Shown: positions 1 through 9,962, counted from the first letter of the stretch. The stretch: 64,000 nucleotides of DNA from Paracoxiella cheracis (GCF_049348705.1 NZ_CP186485.1:496001-560000), one strand, 5' to 3'. Notes: generated from the letters alone by a model not told the origin. A program made the numbers and translations.

Positions 1-1213
1 TCGATGGCGTTAAAATAATATCAACTTGTTTGAAGGCTTCTAGAAAATCATTGCGCATGAGGCGACGAATTTTTTGTGCTTTTAAATAATAAGCATCGTA
101 ATAACCTGCGGATAACACATAAGTACCGATCATGATGCGTCGTTTCACCTCGGTGCCAAAACCTTCGCTGCGTGTGCGTTTGTAAAGATCTTCTAAATCG
201 ACGGGATCTTTGCAACGGTAACCGTATCGGACACCATCATAACGAGCAAGGTTGGATGAACATTCTGCCGGTGCTAAAACGTAGTATGCTGATGCAGCAA
301 GATTGGTGTGAGGTAAGCTGATTTCAACAAATTGTGCACCTAAATGTTCTAATTGTTTTTTGACAGCATCAATGGCATCTGCAATGCTCGAATCTAAACC
401 TTCACCATAATATTCCTTGGGCAAACCGATTTTTAAACCTTTAATATCGTTGTTAAGCGTTGCGGTGTAATCAGGTGTTTCTTTGTTGATGCTTGTTGAA
501 TCGCGTTCGTCATGCGGCGCCATCACATTTAATAACATCGCAGCATCTTCTGCCGATTGTGCTAAAGGCCCGCCTTGATCGAGGCTCGATGCAAATGCAA
601 TCATGCCGTAGCGAGAAACGCGACCATAGGTGGGTTTTAAGCCAGTAATACCGCATAACGCAGCCGGTTGGCGAATAGAGCCGCCGGTGTCTGTCCCGGT
701 TGCGGCTGGTGTTAGTCGTGCAGCAACGGCAGCAGCCGATCCCCCTGAGGAGCCGCCTGGAATACGCTCAATGTCCCACGGATTTTTCACGGGGCCGTAA
801 AAACTATTTTCATTCGATGAACCCATTGCGAATTCATCCATGTTTGTTTTTCCGAGTAAAACTGTACCAGCCGCATTAAAACGCTCAACGACAGTTGCAT
901 TGTATGGTGCGATGAAATTATCGAGAATTTTTGAAGCGCAGGTTGTTTTAATGCCTTTCGTGCAGAAAATATCTTTCTGAGCGATGGGAATTCCCGTTAA
1001 TGGTGTTGCCTCACCTTTTGAAATGCACTCATCGGCAGCTTTTGCTGCCTCTAGTGCTGCTTCTTCTGTCACGGTAATAAAACAATTTAATTCCGGGCCC
1101 AGTTTTTTAATACGATCGAGAAAATGCTGCGTCAGTTCGATGCTGGATATTTTTTTACTTTTTAATTCTTTACTCAGTTCGGCAATTGATTTCGTATGCA
1201 TACGGTCATCCAT
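1..1213 (-). CDS. gatA: Aspartyl/glutamyl-tRNA amidotransferase subunit A (C-terminus outside window)
   Basis: Amidase subunit of GatCAB, which converts misacylated Glu-tRNA(Gln) and/or Asp-tRNA(Asn) into the amidated forms. About 404 N-terminal codons are visible; the family has about 485, so the C-terminus lies beyond base 1. The amidase signature is clear: a catalytic Lys near residue 80 in GIPIAQKDIFC, the Gly/Ser loop PGGSSGGSAAA, and GTDTGGSIRQPA carrying the cis-Ser and the nucleophilic Ser. The reading frame is intact throughout. The ATG at 1211-1213 directly abuts the gatC stop, so the two genes are translationally close; a second in-frame ATG four codons later (MHTKSIAEL) matches the usual start of the family equally well. 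Product identity is certain, exact start less so. Confidence 0.96.
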   Translation of the reverse strand, partial: MDDRMHTKSIAELSKELKSKKISSIELTQHFLDRIKKLGPELNCFITVTEEAALEAAKAADECISKGEATPLTGIPIAQKDIFCTKGIKTTCASKILDNFIAPYNATVVERFNAAGTVLLGKTNMDEFAMGSSNENSFYGPVKNPWDIERIPGGSSGGSAAAVAARLTPAATGTDTGGSIRQPAALCGITGLKPTYGRVSRYGMIAFASSLDQGGPLAQSAEDAAMLLNVMAPHDERDSTSINKETPDYTATLNNDIKGLKIGLPKEYYGEGLDSSIADAIDAVKKQLEHLGAQFVEISLPHTNLAASAYYVLAPAECSSNLARYDGVRYGYRCKDPVDLEDLYKRTRSEGFGTEVKRRIMIGTYVLSAGYYDAYYLKAQKIRRLMRNDFLEAFKQVDIILTPS

Positions 1214-1513
1214 TTATTCGTTATTTTCAATAACGGCAGGTACGATATATAATCCTGCTTGTGTTTGTGGGGCAATTTTCTGAAATAATTGTCGTTGATC
1301 GGTTTCTGTTACCACATCTGCGCGCAATGGTTGTTTTTCATCGTAAGGGTGAGCGAGGGGATCGACTTTATCGGTGCTGACCGCATTCATTTCGGCAACC
1401 ATGTCGAGAATTTTGTTGAGCTCATTCAGCAATAGCTCATTCTCTTCTTTTGGAATGGTGAGTCTCGCCAGATGGGCAATATGATTGATATCGTCTGTTT
1501 TCAGGGTAGTCAT
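1214..1513 (-). CDS. gatC: Aspartyl/glutamyl-tRNA amidotransferase subunit C
   Basis: Small stabilising subunit of GatCAB. The protein of 99 residues starts MTTLKTDDINHIAHLARL, the usual GatC N-terminus, and continues with a helix rich in Glu/Leu and the conserved segment containing DPLAHP and LRADVV. An upstream in-frame start at 1570 would add 19 residues that look unlike GatC. The ATG at 1513 is preceded at good spacing by AAAGAGG, so it is preferred. It is first in the gatC-gatA operon and is divergent from mreB; the 120-bp space between them must hold both promoters, but none is clear-cut. Confidence 0.95.
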   Translation of the reverse strand: MTTLKTDDINHIAHLARLTIPKEENELLLNELNKILDMVAEMNAVSTDKVDPLAHPYDEKQPLRADVVTETDQRQLFQKIAPQTQAGLYIVPAVIENNE

Positions 1514-1634
1514 CGATGATCCTCTTTCGAACGGGTCGTCATTATACACATCCTTTGGCACAGCTTCCATCCTTTATAGATTTCGGTTAAAGTACTTATC
1601 AAATTTAACTCTTTACACAGGATGATGGGGACAA

Positions 1635-2681
1635 ATGTTTAAAAAATTACGTGGCCTTTTTTCTAATGATATTTCAATCGATTTAGGTACTGCCAACACC
1701 TTGATCTATATGGTCGAGCAGGGTGGTATCGTCCTAAATGAGCCTTCTGTGGTAGCAGTTCGCAAGGATGTACGCGGCGGTCAAAATAGTGTGGCAGCGG
1801 TTGGCGCAGACGCCAAGCGCATGCTAGGGCGAACACCAGGCAACATTGTGGCAACTCGCCCATTAAAAGACGGCGTTATTGCTGATTTTCATGTCACAGA
1901 AAGAATGCTCCAACATTTCATTCACAAAGTTCATAAAACGAAATTTTTACGACCAAGCCCACGCGTTTTAGTGTGTGTGCCTTGTGGGTCGACCCAAGTG
2001 GAGCGCCGTGCGATTAAAGAATCAGCTCTGGGTGCCGGTGCGCGAGAAGTCTATTTGATTGAAGAACCTATGGCAGCAGCGATGGGAGCAGGGTTGCCAG
2101 TCGAGGAGGCTAGTGGCTCAATGGTTGTCGATATCGGTGGTGGTACGACAGAAGTTGCAATCATTTCACTGAGCGGTATTGTGTATGCCGAATCTGTTCG
2201 GATTGGTGGAGACCGATTTGACGAAGCGATTATCAGTTACGTTCGTCGCAATTACGGTAGCCTCATCGGTGAAACTACTGCTGAGCGCATCAAGCAAGAT
2301 ATTGGCACGGCGTTTCCTAGCAGTGAAGTCAAAGAAATCGAAGTGCGTGGGCGCAATCTCGCAGAAGGAGTTCCCCGTAGCTTTACACTCAATAGCAATG
2401 AGATTTTGGAAGCATTGCAAGAGCCCTTGTCTGGTATTGTCGGTGCTGTGCGCGCTGCACTAGAGCAGGCACCTCCTGAATTAGCGGCCGATATCGCTGA
2501 GCGTGGCATGGTACTAACGGGCGGTGGCGCTTTGTTAAAAGACATCGACCGATTACTGATGGAAGAAACGGGCTTACCTGTAGTCGTTGCTGAAGATCCA
2601 TTAACTTGTGTCGCAAGAGGTGGCGGGCGCGCACTGGAAATTATGCGAGTAATGGGCAGCGAATTTTTGTCTAGGGATTAA
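1635..2681 (+). CDS. mreB: Rod shape-determining protein MreB
   Basis: Bacterial actin homologue that forms membrane-bound filaments and positions the elongation machinery for peptidoglycan. Its 348 residues match the family length. Visible actin-fold motifs are phosphate-1 (SIDLGTANTLIY near residue 15), phosphate-2 (VVDIGGGTTEVAIIS near residue 165) and the adenosine loop (VLTGGGALLKDID near residue 295). The N-terminus MFKKLRGLF is an amphipathic membrane-binding segment. It heads mreB-mreC-mreD, here extended by yhdP and tldD. The start ATG has a purine-rich GGATGATGGGG upstream. Confidence 0.98.
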   Translation: MFKKLRGLFSNDISIDLGTANTLIYMVEQGGIVLNEPSVVAVRKDVRGGQNSVAAVGADAKRMLGRTPGNIVATRPLKDGVIADFHVTERMLQHFIHKVHKTKFLRPSPRVLVCVPCGSTQVERRAIKESALGAGAREVYLIEEPMAAAMGAGLPVEEASGSMVVDIGGGTTEVAIISLSGIVYAESVRIGGDRFDEAIISYVRRNYGSLIGETTAERIKQDIGTAFPSSEVKEIEVRGRNLAEGVPRSFTLNSNEILEALQEPLSGIVGAVRAALEQAPPELAADIAERGMVLTGGGALLKDIDRLLMEETGLPVVVAEDPLTCVARGGGRALEIMRVMGSEFLSRD

Positions 2682-2707
2682 GCGTTGAGTGTAAGGAGGG
2701 AAGAGTC

Positions 2708-3613
2708 ATTAAACTCCTATTTAAAAGCTCGTCTTATCCTGGCAGTCGCGCATTATTGTGTATCGTCTTCGCCATTACTTTAATGGTATTAGATCAAAAA
2801 GCTATTTTTTTTCAAAAAATACGCTCCGATTTATCTGTGGCGGTGTTGCCGATTCAATATTTAGTTGATGTGCCTATTAAAACCGTGCATTGGATTGTTA
2901 GTAGTGTGACTTCTCAGCAACAGTTGTTAGCAGATAATGCGCGACTGCGTGCGCATGAATTGCTTTTACAGTCAAAGCTGCAAAAACTACTGGCATTGGA
3001 ACGAGAGAATGCGCAATTGCGTGAATTGTTAAAATCCACATCGCATCTTGGTGGACACGTGGTTGTTGCGCAACTGTTAGCAGTCGATGTTGATCCCAAT
3101 TTACAGCAAATTATTATCGATAAAGGTAGACGATATCGCGTTTATAGAGGGCAACCTGTTTTGGATGCTTATGGTGTTGTTGGGCAAGTTATTCATATTG
3201 GCCCCTTAACGAGTCGAGTGATGCTGATCACTGATCCTAAAAGTGCGGTTCCGGTTCAAGATTACCGTAATGGAGTTCGCGCGATTGTTATTGGTCAGGG
3301 TAGTTCTGATAAACTCACCTTAATTAATGTTCCCGATACTAGCGACATTCAAAAAGGCGACTTGTTTGTAACGTCAGGGTTGGGACTACGTTTTCCGGTG
3401 GGCTATCCTGTTGGAGTTGTATCAGAGCTCTCACATACACCCGGTAAGCGTTTTGCAACGGTGCTCCTCAATCCGTCGGCCCATATCGATCGAACACAAC
3501 AAGTTTTATTAGCGTGGCCAAGTAAAGCCTCCTTAGAAAAAGCAGTTCAAAAACAACTAAACTCCAAGATAAGCGATTCATCACCCGTCAGGAAAGGTGC
3601 CCATGGAAAGTAG
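2708..3613 (+). CDS. mreC: Rod shape-determining protein MreC, probable ATT start codon
   Basis: Bitopic inner-membrane protein that links MreB to the periplasmic elongasome. An N-terminal membrane segment (ALLCIVFAITLMVLDQ) is followed by a coiled coil (residues about 65-110) and the two beta-barrel domains of MreC with GVVGQVIHIGP and DLFVTSGLG. The usual start codons fail here. The only late candidate, TTG at 2756, has no ribosome binding site and would begin inside the membrane helix. The frame is open upstream, and ATT at 2708 sits 8 bases after a strong GGAGG (2695-2700). That start gives a basic cytosolic leader, IKLLFKSSSYPGSR, before the helix, as expected for MreC, and a 301-residue protein. 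No ATG or GTG occurs in frame between the mreB stop and this point. Confidence 0.93.
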   Translation: MKLLFKSSSYPGSRALLCIVFAITLMVLDQKAIFFQKIRSDLSVAVLPIQYLVDVPIKTVHWIVSSVTSQQQLLADNARLRAHELLLQSKLQKLLALERENAQLRELLKSTSHLGGHVVVAQLLAVDVDPNLQQIIIDKGRRYRVYRGQPVLDAYGVVGQVIHIGPLTSRVMLITDPKSAVPVQDYRNGVRAIVIGQGSSDKLTLINVPDTSDIQKGDLFVTSGLGLRFPVGYPVGVVSELSHTPGKRFATVLLNPSAHIDRTQQVLLAWPSKASLEKAVQKQLNSKISDSSPVRKGAHGK

Positions 3614-4091
3614 CGGATTAAAGCATCTGGTATTAATCGCTTTATCGATCCTTGTTGGGATGATGCTGGTTATTCTGCCTCTGCCTCATTCTGTTGCATG
3701 GTTTCATCCGGCATGGGTATTTATGATAGTAATTTTTTGGATGATTTGTATTCCGCATCGCGTGGGAATTGGTATTGCTTGGTTTGTAGGCTTATGGCTA
3801 GATCTACTGACGGGCACAGTCTTTGGGCTTCACGCGTTCGTGTTAGCTGTAATTGCTTACTTTATAGTAAAATTCCATGTACAGATCCGTAGCTTTCCCT
3901 TATGGCAGCAAACATTGTTAATCATGTTATTGACAGTGGTATACCTGGCATTGCAATATTGGGTGTTGGCACTGGCCGGTACCTCTCCCGACACATGGAA
4001 ATATTGGCTACCGATTGTAACGACTACTGTCTTATGGCCATGGGTGTCTATGTTATTGAGGGATTTCCAACATCGATTTGAACTAGGCTGA
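3603..4091 (+). CDS. mreD: Rod shape-determining protein MreD
   Basis: Integral membrane component of the elongasome, about 162 residues with five or six hydrophobic segments and the family-typical basic/aromatic loops (FMICIPHRVGIGIAWFVGL). The start overlaps the mreC stop. GTG at 3597 and ATG at 3603 are both in frame; ATG is preferred because AGGAAAGG lies at proper distance. The last base of its TGA stop is the A of the yhdP ATG, so translation of the two is probably coupled. Identification rests on position, size and hydropathy as well as sequence. Confidence 0.93.
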   Translation: MESSGLKHLVLIALSILVGMMLVILPLPHSVAWFHPAWVFMIVIFWMICIPHRVGIGIAWFVGLWLDLLTGTVFGLHAFVLAVIAYFIVKFHVQIRSFPLWQQTLLIMLLTVVYLALQYWVLALAGTSPDTWKYWLPIVTTTVLWPWVSMLLRDFQHRFELG

Positions 4092-7000
4092 TGCTAAAAA
4101 ATGCTGTCCTACGCTGTCTTAAATGGTTAGGCTTTTCCATAGCGACCTTAATTGTTATCTTCGCCGTGCTTCTCAGTGTGGCGCGCGCAGTTGTGCCGCT
4201 TCTTAACGGTAAACGTGTTTTTTTTGAAAAATGGGCAAGCAATGCGTTGCATGAGCCCGTTCATATTGGCCGGGTGACGATAGGATGGTGGAGTTTTGAT
4301 CCCACATTGAGATTTAACGATGTTATCGTTAGAGATCCAAAACAGTCGCGATCACTGCTCAGAGTTAATCAACTTTCTATCAGTATCAATTTAATTCACA
4401 GCCTAATTAACTGGAAATTATTGCCAGGACATTTATTTATATCGGGTACGCATGTCGATCTTTATCAAAACCAAGATGGTCAGTTTTATGTAAAAGGTGT
4501 CGTTGATTTACACGATAAACGGAAGCAAGCTGACGTGGGTTATATGAAAGATCTTTTGCTTTGGATGCTCACTCAATCGGAAGTTTCTCTGCAATATATA
4601 GATGTCAATGTTCATATGGTGGATGGCCGTTTGTTGCCGATTAAAAATTTGCGCTTAAAAGTCACGAATGGCGTGTTACAGCACCAGATCGCAGGAGTGG
4701 CCTCATTGGCGCAGACGATTCCTACGCGATTTCGTTTTGTGATGAATTTAAAAAGCACTGATATCTCTAAATTTAGTGCGGATTTGTATTTCAGGGCAAA
4801 TGATTTAGTCTTTAAACAATGGGTCGATAATCGTTATTTTCGCCAATATTTTAAAAAACTGACGCTAACTCACGGCGTTGCGAATGTACAATCTTGGTTA
4901 AAGTGGCGTGATGGACAACTGATTGACTATCAAGGTGTGTTGCAAAGTGAAAAGATGGGACTTGGTTTAACGGCGAAACACAAAAATATTTTTATTAACC
5001 ACCTTAATGCAAATATATATTGGCAGCGCTATTCTGATGGTTGGTCATTCAGTGCAAATCACATTCAATTGCGAATGCATGGAAAAACATGGCCAGAACA
5101 CACATTTGGAATGCGAGTATTTAGTGCGAACAAATCCCAACCTGCAAAAATAGTTTTTGCCTCACAATTTATTCGTTTAGATGATATTCACGCTTTGGCT
5201 GAAGACTTCGGAGCTTGGCCAAAGTCTATTCAAAAAACCTACCAGGAATTACATCCAGGAGGGGATTTATATAACTTAGGCCTTGTGATGACGCTTCAAC
5301 AAGGAGAGCCAGTTTTCAATCGTGTGAGAACAGAGTTTCATAATCTGAGCTTTTCTTCGTCGGGTAAATTACCTGCTGCCTCAGGACTAACAGGGTTTAT
5401 CGATACAACGCCTAAGGCAGGTGAATTGAAACTCGCATCGACTCGAACATCACTCAACGTGCGCCAATTGTTTAATCATCCATTATTTTTCGATCGATTA
5501 AATGTTGAGACATCCTGGCAACACACAGAGTCAGGTTGGATGGTGAATATGTCACAACTGGCATTTAATAATAAAATGGGAAGCATGCAAAGTAGATTTA
5601 CGTTAGCAGTGCCGAAAGCGGGTTCGCCAATCATTCACATGAAAACAAAATACCAAGTTATGAAGGTAGGTCTTTTGAAAGACTATATTCCTGCGCGTCT
5701 CATTAAAAATAAATTAAGAACATGGCTTACCAATGCATTTTTATCAGGGAAAGTTCCAGAAGGAAAAATGGAGTTACAGGGCCCTGTGAATGATTTTCCT
5801 TTTGATGACAGACGCGGTAAGTTTCGTTTGGAAGCAAAAATTAAAGATTTAGATTTTAAATATGCGCCGGATTGGCCTGTCATTCATCACATCAATGGAC
5901 TCTTAACGTTCGATGATCGCAGCATGCACGTGAAAGTCGACCAAGGCGTGACAGTTGGAAACTCATTAAATCATGTGCAAGCAGAAATTCCAGACTTGCA
6001 AAAGTCGGTGCTAACTGTAACGGGACACTCTGTTTCCAACTTAAAAAATGGTGAGAATTTTTTGAAGGCATCACCACTCCTTGTAGGCAAACAATTAGAT
6101 GTCCTTGGCTTAAGTGGCCCAATGAATCTTAATCTTAAATTGATTATTCCGTTATATAACAACAAAAAGGATGCTATTGCTAGCGGAGACGTGACTGTCA
6201 ACAATGGCACGATGAGGCTAAAGACGTGGAATACAGAATTGAATCATATTAGAGGTGCTTTTCATTTTGTAAATAATCATTTATCGGCGACGCATGTGAC
6301 AGCGTTACAATATGGATTACCCGTTGTAGTTGATGTATCGACGTTGGATGCAAAAACGGCTTTGCCTATTTTACAAGTCCGAGTGGGTGGCGAATTAAAC
6401 ATGGCGTCTTTGCAAAAACAGTTGAAATTACCTGTCTTGAAGTTTATGCAAGGTACAGCTTCATATCGTGCATTAGTCCAAATTCGGGATGAAAATTCCC
6501 CGATTGGCAACAGTTTTAGTTTCGCATCAGATTTAAATGGCGTTTCTACATCACTGCCCCCACCTTATAGTAAGACGGCAGATCAGACAAAATCTTTTTT
6601 TATGACGATGAAAACTGTACATAACAAACCGTTAGCGGTCACGTTACAATATGGCACTGATTTTTCAGCGGCAGCCAATTTTACGAATTCAGGCAAAAAA
6701 TTAAACTTTATATCAGGCGAACTCCTTTTTGGAAAAGGGAAAGCTCAGTTGCAGGAATCACCGGGGTTGTTGATTGATGGCAGCTTGAAGCAAGTTGTGT
6801 GGGGACACTGGAAAAAGTATTTTGATGCTCATTTTCGAGGCCTTGGTGGTGCCTCAAAAATTCCAATATCTCAAAACACCTTTATAAGAAGTATAAAATT
6901 GCAAATTGGGGAGCTTTCATTATCTAAGCATACGTTAAATGATCTGTATGTGAACATACTGCCAAAATCAGCGGGATGGTCAATTACAGTAAAAAATCCT

Positions 7001-7975
7001 ATCATTGCTGGAAATATGTTTATGCCTAACAATTTTCATCAACGGTGGTATGGGCATTTTGGCCGATTATATTTGCCTAACATTAAGATTGAAAAGAAAG
7101 GGGATCAGCAGCAAAAAATTGATCCACATCAAATTCCACCTTTTGATTTTACTTGTGATGATTTTCGATATGGGGCTAAAGAACTAGGGCAGGTTCATAT
7201 TCACAGTACACCGACCCAAGCAGGTTTGGAAATTAATAAACTGACGGTGACCAATAACCTATTTGGTCTGTCGGCTAGTGGGGCTTGGCAAGATAAGCAG
7301 GGTCAACAGAAATCTACACTGCATGGCCAATTTGGCAGTAAAAATTTAGGTGGGGTTTTAAAGAATTGGGGAGTCACAACCGCATTAGAGGGGGGCGATG
7401 GTTCCGTAAATTTCGCACTGGATTGGCCAGGATCACCTCATGAGTTTAGTGCAGCCGAACTTAACGGCAGTGTGAGTATCAAATTTAGAAATGGCCGAGT
7501 CTCTCAAGTGACAAAAAATGCAGAGTCAGAGCTAGGTTTTGGGCGTCTCCTAAATTTATTTAGCTTGCAAACGCTGCCTCTGCTTCCTGTAAAATTAGTG
7601 CAACTCGCTAAAAAAGGGTTTGCTTTTGACTTAATGAAAGGGAGTTTTGCATTAAATCATGGGAATGCAATAACAAAAAATGCTTCAATTGTGGGATCAG
7701 TTGCATGGGTGCGGGTCAATGGTAATATTGGCTTTGTGCGTAAAAATTATAATTTGGAACTAAATATTGTGCCCAACATTACTTCGAGTTTACCATTGAT
7801 CGTTGGAATTGCAGGTGGGCCAATCGCTGGTGCGATAGCCTGGATTGCTAATAAAATTTTAGCGCCTCAGCTAGGTAAGGCGGCGCAAATTAATTATCGG
7901 ATAACGGGACCTTGGACAAAACCGCACATTATAAAAATACCCCGGTCCATTGAAACACACACACATGGTACATAA
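4091..7975 (+). CDS. yhdP: YhdP, AsmA-like bridge protein for phospholipid transport to the outer membrane
   Basis: Very large (1294 residues) AsmA/DUF3971 protein. One N-terminal transmembrane helix (residues about 12-35) anchors it in the inner membrane. The rest is a long periplasmic beta-rich region of repeated strands, ending in the conserved C-terminal AsmA domain (GSVSIKFRNGRVSQV onwards) with a hydrophobic glycine-rich segment near residue 1235. In E. coli YhdP moves phospholipid to the outer membrane together with TamB and YdbH. Location between mreD and tldD is common in gammaproteobacteria. The A of its ATG is the last base of the mreD stop, and tldD follows after three bases. Confidence 0.93.
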   Translation: MLKNAVLRCLKWLGFSIATLIVIFAVLLSVARAVVPLLNGKRVFFEKWASNALHEPVHIGRVTIGWWSFDPTLRFNDVIVRDPKQSRSLLRVNQLSISINLIHSLINWKLLPGHLFISGTHVDLYQNQDGQFYVKGVVDLHDKRKQADVGYMKDLLLWMLTQSEVSLQYIDVNVHMVDGRLLPIKNLRLKVTNGVLQHQIAGVASLAQTIPTRFRFVMNLKSTDISKFSADLYFRANDLVFKQWVDNRYFRQYFKKLTLTHGVANVQSWLKWRDGQLIDYQGVLQSEKMGLGLTAKHKNIFINHLNANIYWQRYSDGWSFSANHIQLRMHGKTWPEHTFGMRVFSANKSQPAKIVFASQFIRLDDIHALAEDFGAWPKSIQKTYQELHPGGDLYNLGLVMTLQQGEPVFNRVRTEFHNLSFSSSGKLPAASGLTGFIDTTPKAGELKLASTRTSLNVRQLFNHPLFFDRLNVETSWQHTESGWMVNMSQLAFNNKMGSMQSRFTLAVPKAGSPIIHMKTKYQVMKVGLLKDYIPARLIKNKLRTWLTNAFLSGKVPEGKMELQGPVNDFPFDDRRGKFRLEAKIKDLDFKYAPDWPVIHHINGLLTFDDRSMHVKVDQGVTVGNSLNHVQAEIPDLQKSVLTVTGHSVSNLKNGENFLKASPLLVGKQLDVLGLSGPMNLNLKLIIPLYNNKKDAIASGDVTVNNGTMRLKTWNTELNHIRGAFHFVNNHLSATHVTALQYGLPVVVDVSTLDAKTALPILQVRVGGELNMASLQKQLKLPVLKFMQGTASYRALVQIRDENSPIGNSFSFASDLNGVSTSLPPPYSKTADQTKSFFMTMKTVHNKPLAVTLQYGTDFSAAANFTNSGKKLNFISGELLFGKGKAQLQESPGLLIDGSLKQVVWGHWKKYFDAHFRGLGGASKIPISQNTFIRSIKLQIGELSLSKHTLNDLYVNILPKSAGWSITVKNPIIAGNMFMPNNFHQRWYGHFGRLYLPNIKIEKKGDQQQKIDPHQIPPFDFTCDDFRYGAKELGQVHIHSTPTQAGLEINKLTVTNNLFGLSASGAWQDKQGQQKSTLHGQFGSKNLGGVLKNWGVTTALEGGDGSVNFALDWPGSPHEFSAAELNGSVSIKFRNGRVSQVTKNAESELGFGRLLNLFSLQTLPLLPVKLVQLAKKGFAFDLMKGSFALNHGNAITKNASIVGSVAWVRVNGNIGFVRKNYNLELNIVPNITSSLPLIVGIAGGPIAGAIAWIANKILAPQLGKAAQINYRITGPWTKPHIIKIPRSIETHTHGT

Positions 7976-7978
7976 ATT

Positions 7979-9418
7979 ATGAGCGATATTATTGATAACG
8001 CTGTAACTGCACTATTGCAACCTGCAGGTCTTGATATCCAAGCATTAGAAAATGCCTTGGGAAACGCTATGGGCGCTTCTATTGAGACGGCGGATCTTTT
8101 TTTGCAGAGCATTTATGAAGAAAGTTGGAGTCTTGAAGATGGGATCGTAAAAGATGCAGATTATAGTTTTGATCGAGGCTTTGGGTTGCGCGCCATCAGT
8201 GGTGAAAAAACTGGATTTGCCTATGCGGACGAAATTAATGCCAAAGCCTTAAAAGAAGCGGCGGCATGTGCCAGTAGTATTGTGCACACCAATGGTAATC
8301 GATCGATTCAACGGATTAAAACCAATTTCGCACCGATGCTTTATCCCGAAGTTAATCCGATCAATTCGCTGACGGAAAAAGAAAAGGTGTCGTTGTTACA
8401 TCAAGTGGATCAATACACTCGAAAGAAAGACCCGCGTATCAAACAAGTCATTGTCAGCTTATCCGGCCAGTACGACACGGTTCTCATTCTCAACAGTGAT
8501 GGCACCTTATCGGCAGATATTCGACCCTTGGTAAGCTTTATGATTCGTGTGTATGTGGAGCAGGATGGTCAAAAAGAATCGGGCATGGCCGCAGGAGGCG
8601 CTCGTTCAAATTATGATTTGTTTATGGATGAATCCACACCTTTTGGCTTTGCCGATAAAGCGGTTGAGCAAGCGCTTCGTAATTTGGAAGCAAAGCCGGC
8701 TCCCGCAGGCACGATGCCTGTTATTCTTGGTCCCGGCTGGCCAGCCGTTCTCTTACACGAAGCGGTAGGGCATGGTTTAGAAGGTGATTTTAATCGTAAA
8801 GGCAGCTCAGCCTTTAGCGGAAAGTTAGGTGAGCGAGTAGCGTCATCTATCTGTACGATTGTTGACGATGGAACGATACCTCTGCGCCGTGGTTCATTGA
8901 GTGTCGATGATGAAGGCACGGTGACCGAAAAAACTGTTTTAATCGAAAACGGTGTTTTGAAAAATTATATGCAAGATCGTCACAACGCTTATTTGATGAA
9001 AATGAAACCAACAGGAAATGGGCGACGAGAGTCTTATGCGCATTTACCCATTCCGCGAATGACGAATACCTACATGCTTGCTGGCAAGTCGGATCCTGAT
9101 GAAATTATTGCTTCCGTTAAAAAAGGACTCTATGCCGTTGACTTTTCAGGAGGTCAAGTGGATATCACGTCAGGAAAATTTGTTTTTTCAACGAGCGAGG
9201 CTTACCTAATTGAAAATGGAAAAATCAGTTGTCCTGTAAAAGGGGCTACATTGATTGGTAGCGGTCCTCAAGTTTTACACCATGTTTCCATGGTGGGTAA
9301 TAATTTAAAATTAGATAGCGGCATCGGGAGCTGTGGAAAGGCCGGACAGTCTGTACCCGTTGGTGTTGGTCAACCAACGATAAAGGTTGATAAATTAACA
9401 GTAGGTGGCATAGAATAG
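7979..9418 (+). CDS. tldD: Metalloprotease TldD
   Basis: Catalytic half of the TldD/TldE (PmbA) peptidase, known for maturing microcin B17 and degrading CcdA. The 479-residue protein carries the zinc site LLHEAVGHGLEGDF, with H260, E261 and H265 as the HExxxH ligands, and the Gly-rich C-terminus around GSGPQVLHHVSMVG. Its partner PmbA is encoded 24 kb downstream, after lon. It is last in the mre-yhdP-tldD run; the following 150 bases contain a separate promoter for HU. Confidence 0.97.
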   Translation: MSDIIDNAVTALLQPAGLDIQALENALGNAMGASIETADLFLQSIYEESWSLEDGIVKDADYSFDRGFGLRAISGEKTGFAYADEINAKALKEAAACASSIVHTNGNRSIQRIKTNFAPMLYPEVNPINSLTEKEKVSLLHQVDQYTRKKDPRIKQVIVSLSGQYDTVLILNSDGTLSADIRPLVSFMIRVYVEQDGQKESGMAAGGARSNYDLFMDESTPFGFADKAVEQALRNLEAKPAPAGTMPVILGPGWPAVLLHEAVGHGLEGDFNRKGSSAFSGKLGERVASSICTIVDDGTIPLRRGSLSVDDEGTVTEKTVLIENGVLKNYMQDRHNAYLMKMKPTGNGRRESYAHLPIPRMTNTYMLAGKSDPDEIIASVKKGLYAVDFSGGQVDITSGKFVFSTSEAYLIENGKISCPVKGATLIGSGPQVLHHVSMVGNNLKLDSGIGSCGKAGQSVPVGVGQPTIKVDKLTVGGIE

Positions 9419-9455
9419 CCGGCTTCTGTGTGTTCGGTATACCAAAGAGCGCCTC

Positions 9456-9485
9456 TTGACAGTTAGTAAATCCTATTGGTATAAC
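9456..9485 (+). promoter_or_regulatory. Sigma-70 type promoter of the HU gene
   Basis: TTGACA at 9456-9461 and TATAAC at 9480-9485, separated by 18 bp. The -35 box is a perfect consensus. It lies about 90 bases upstream of the HU start, in the only gap between tldD and HU, and predicts a roughly 85-base leader. Confidence 0.7.
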
Positions 9486-9576
9486 TCAATAACATGTCGA
9501 ACACATGGAGGGGTTGGGCAACTCCGCGCCCATGCAGGTTTATAAACCGCTAAGAAAATAGAAGAGGGATTCTATA

Positions 9577-9855
9577 ATGAATAAAAATGAACTGATTGAA
9601 GCTATGGCATCCGCTGCCGATATTTCTAAAAATGCCGCAGCGCGTGCTCTCGATGCATTTGTTGATTCGGTTACTTCGTCGTTAAGTAATGGTGATGACG
9701 TTGTGTTGGTTGGATTTGGTAGTTTCACAACTAGTCAACGTGCTGCACGTACCGGTCGTAATCCGCAAACAGGCCAAACGATGCAAATTCCAGCAGCAAC
9801 AGTTGCTAGGTTTAAGGCTGGTAAGAAGCTCAAAGAAGCTGTTAATAAAGACTAG
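9577..9855 (+). CDS. hupB: DNA-binding protein HU
   Basis: Histone-like nucleoid protein of 92 residues. It begins MNKNELIEAMASAADISK and has the HU arm region GFGSFTTSQRAARTGRNPQTG with the conserved RxGRNPxTG and following ATVARFKAGKKLKEAV. It would bind and bend DNA as a dimer. The start ATG follows AGAAGAGGG. In E. coli hupB lies between lon and ppiD; here it still precedes ppiD (with two tRNA genes between) but is separated from lon by 21 kb. Confidence 0.97.
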   Translation: MNKNELIEAMASAADISKNAAARALDAFVDSVTSSLSNGDDVVLVGFGSFTTSQRAARTGRNPQTGQTMQIPAATVARFKAGKKLKEAVNKD

Positions 9856-9962
9856 CTTGATTAACGCCTTTATATAGGCTATCTTTGTCGCCCCGCCATT
9901 GGATTGGGAAATGACTTGATCTGGTGGAGGGGCGATTACGTTATTGGAAGTACGGAAATTCT

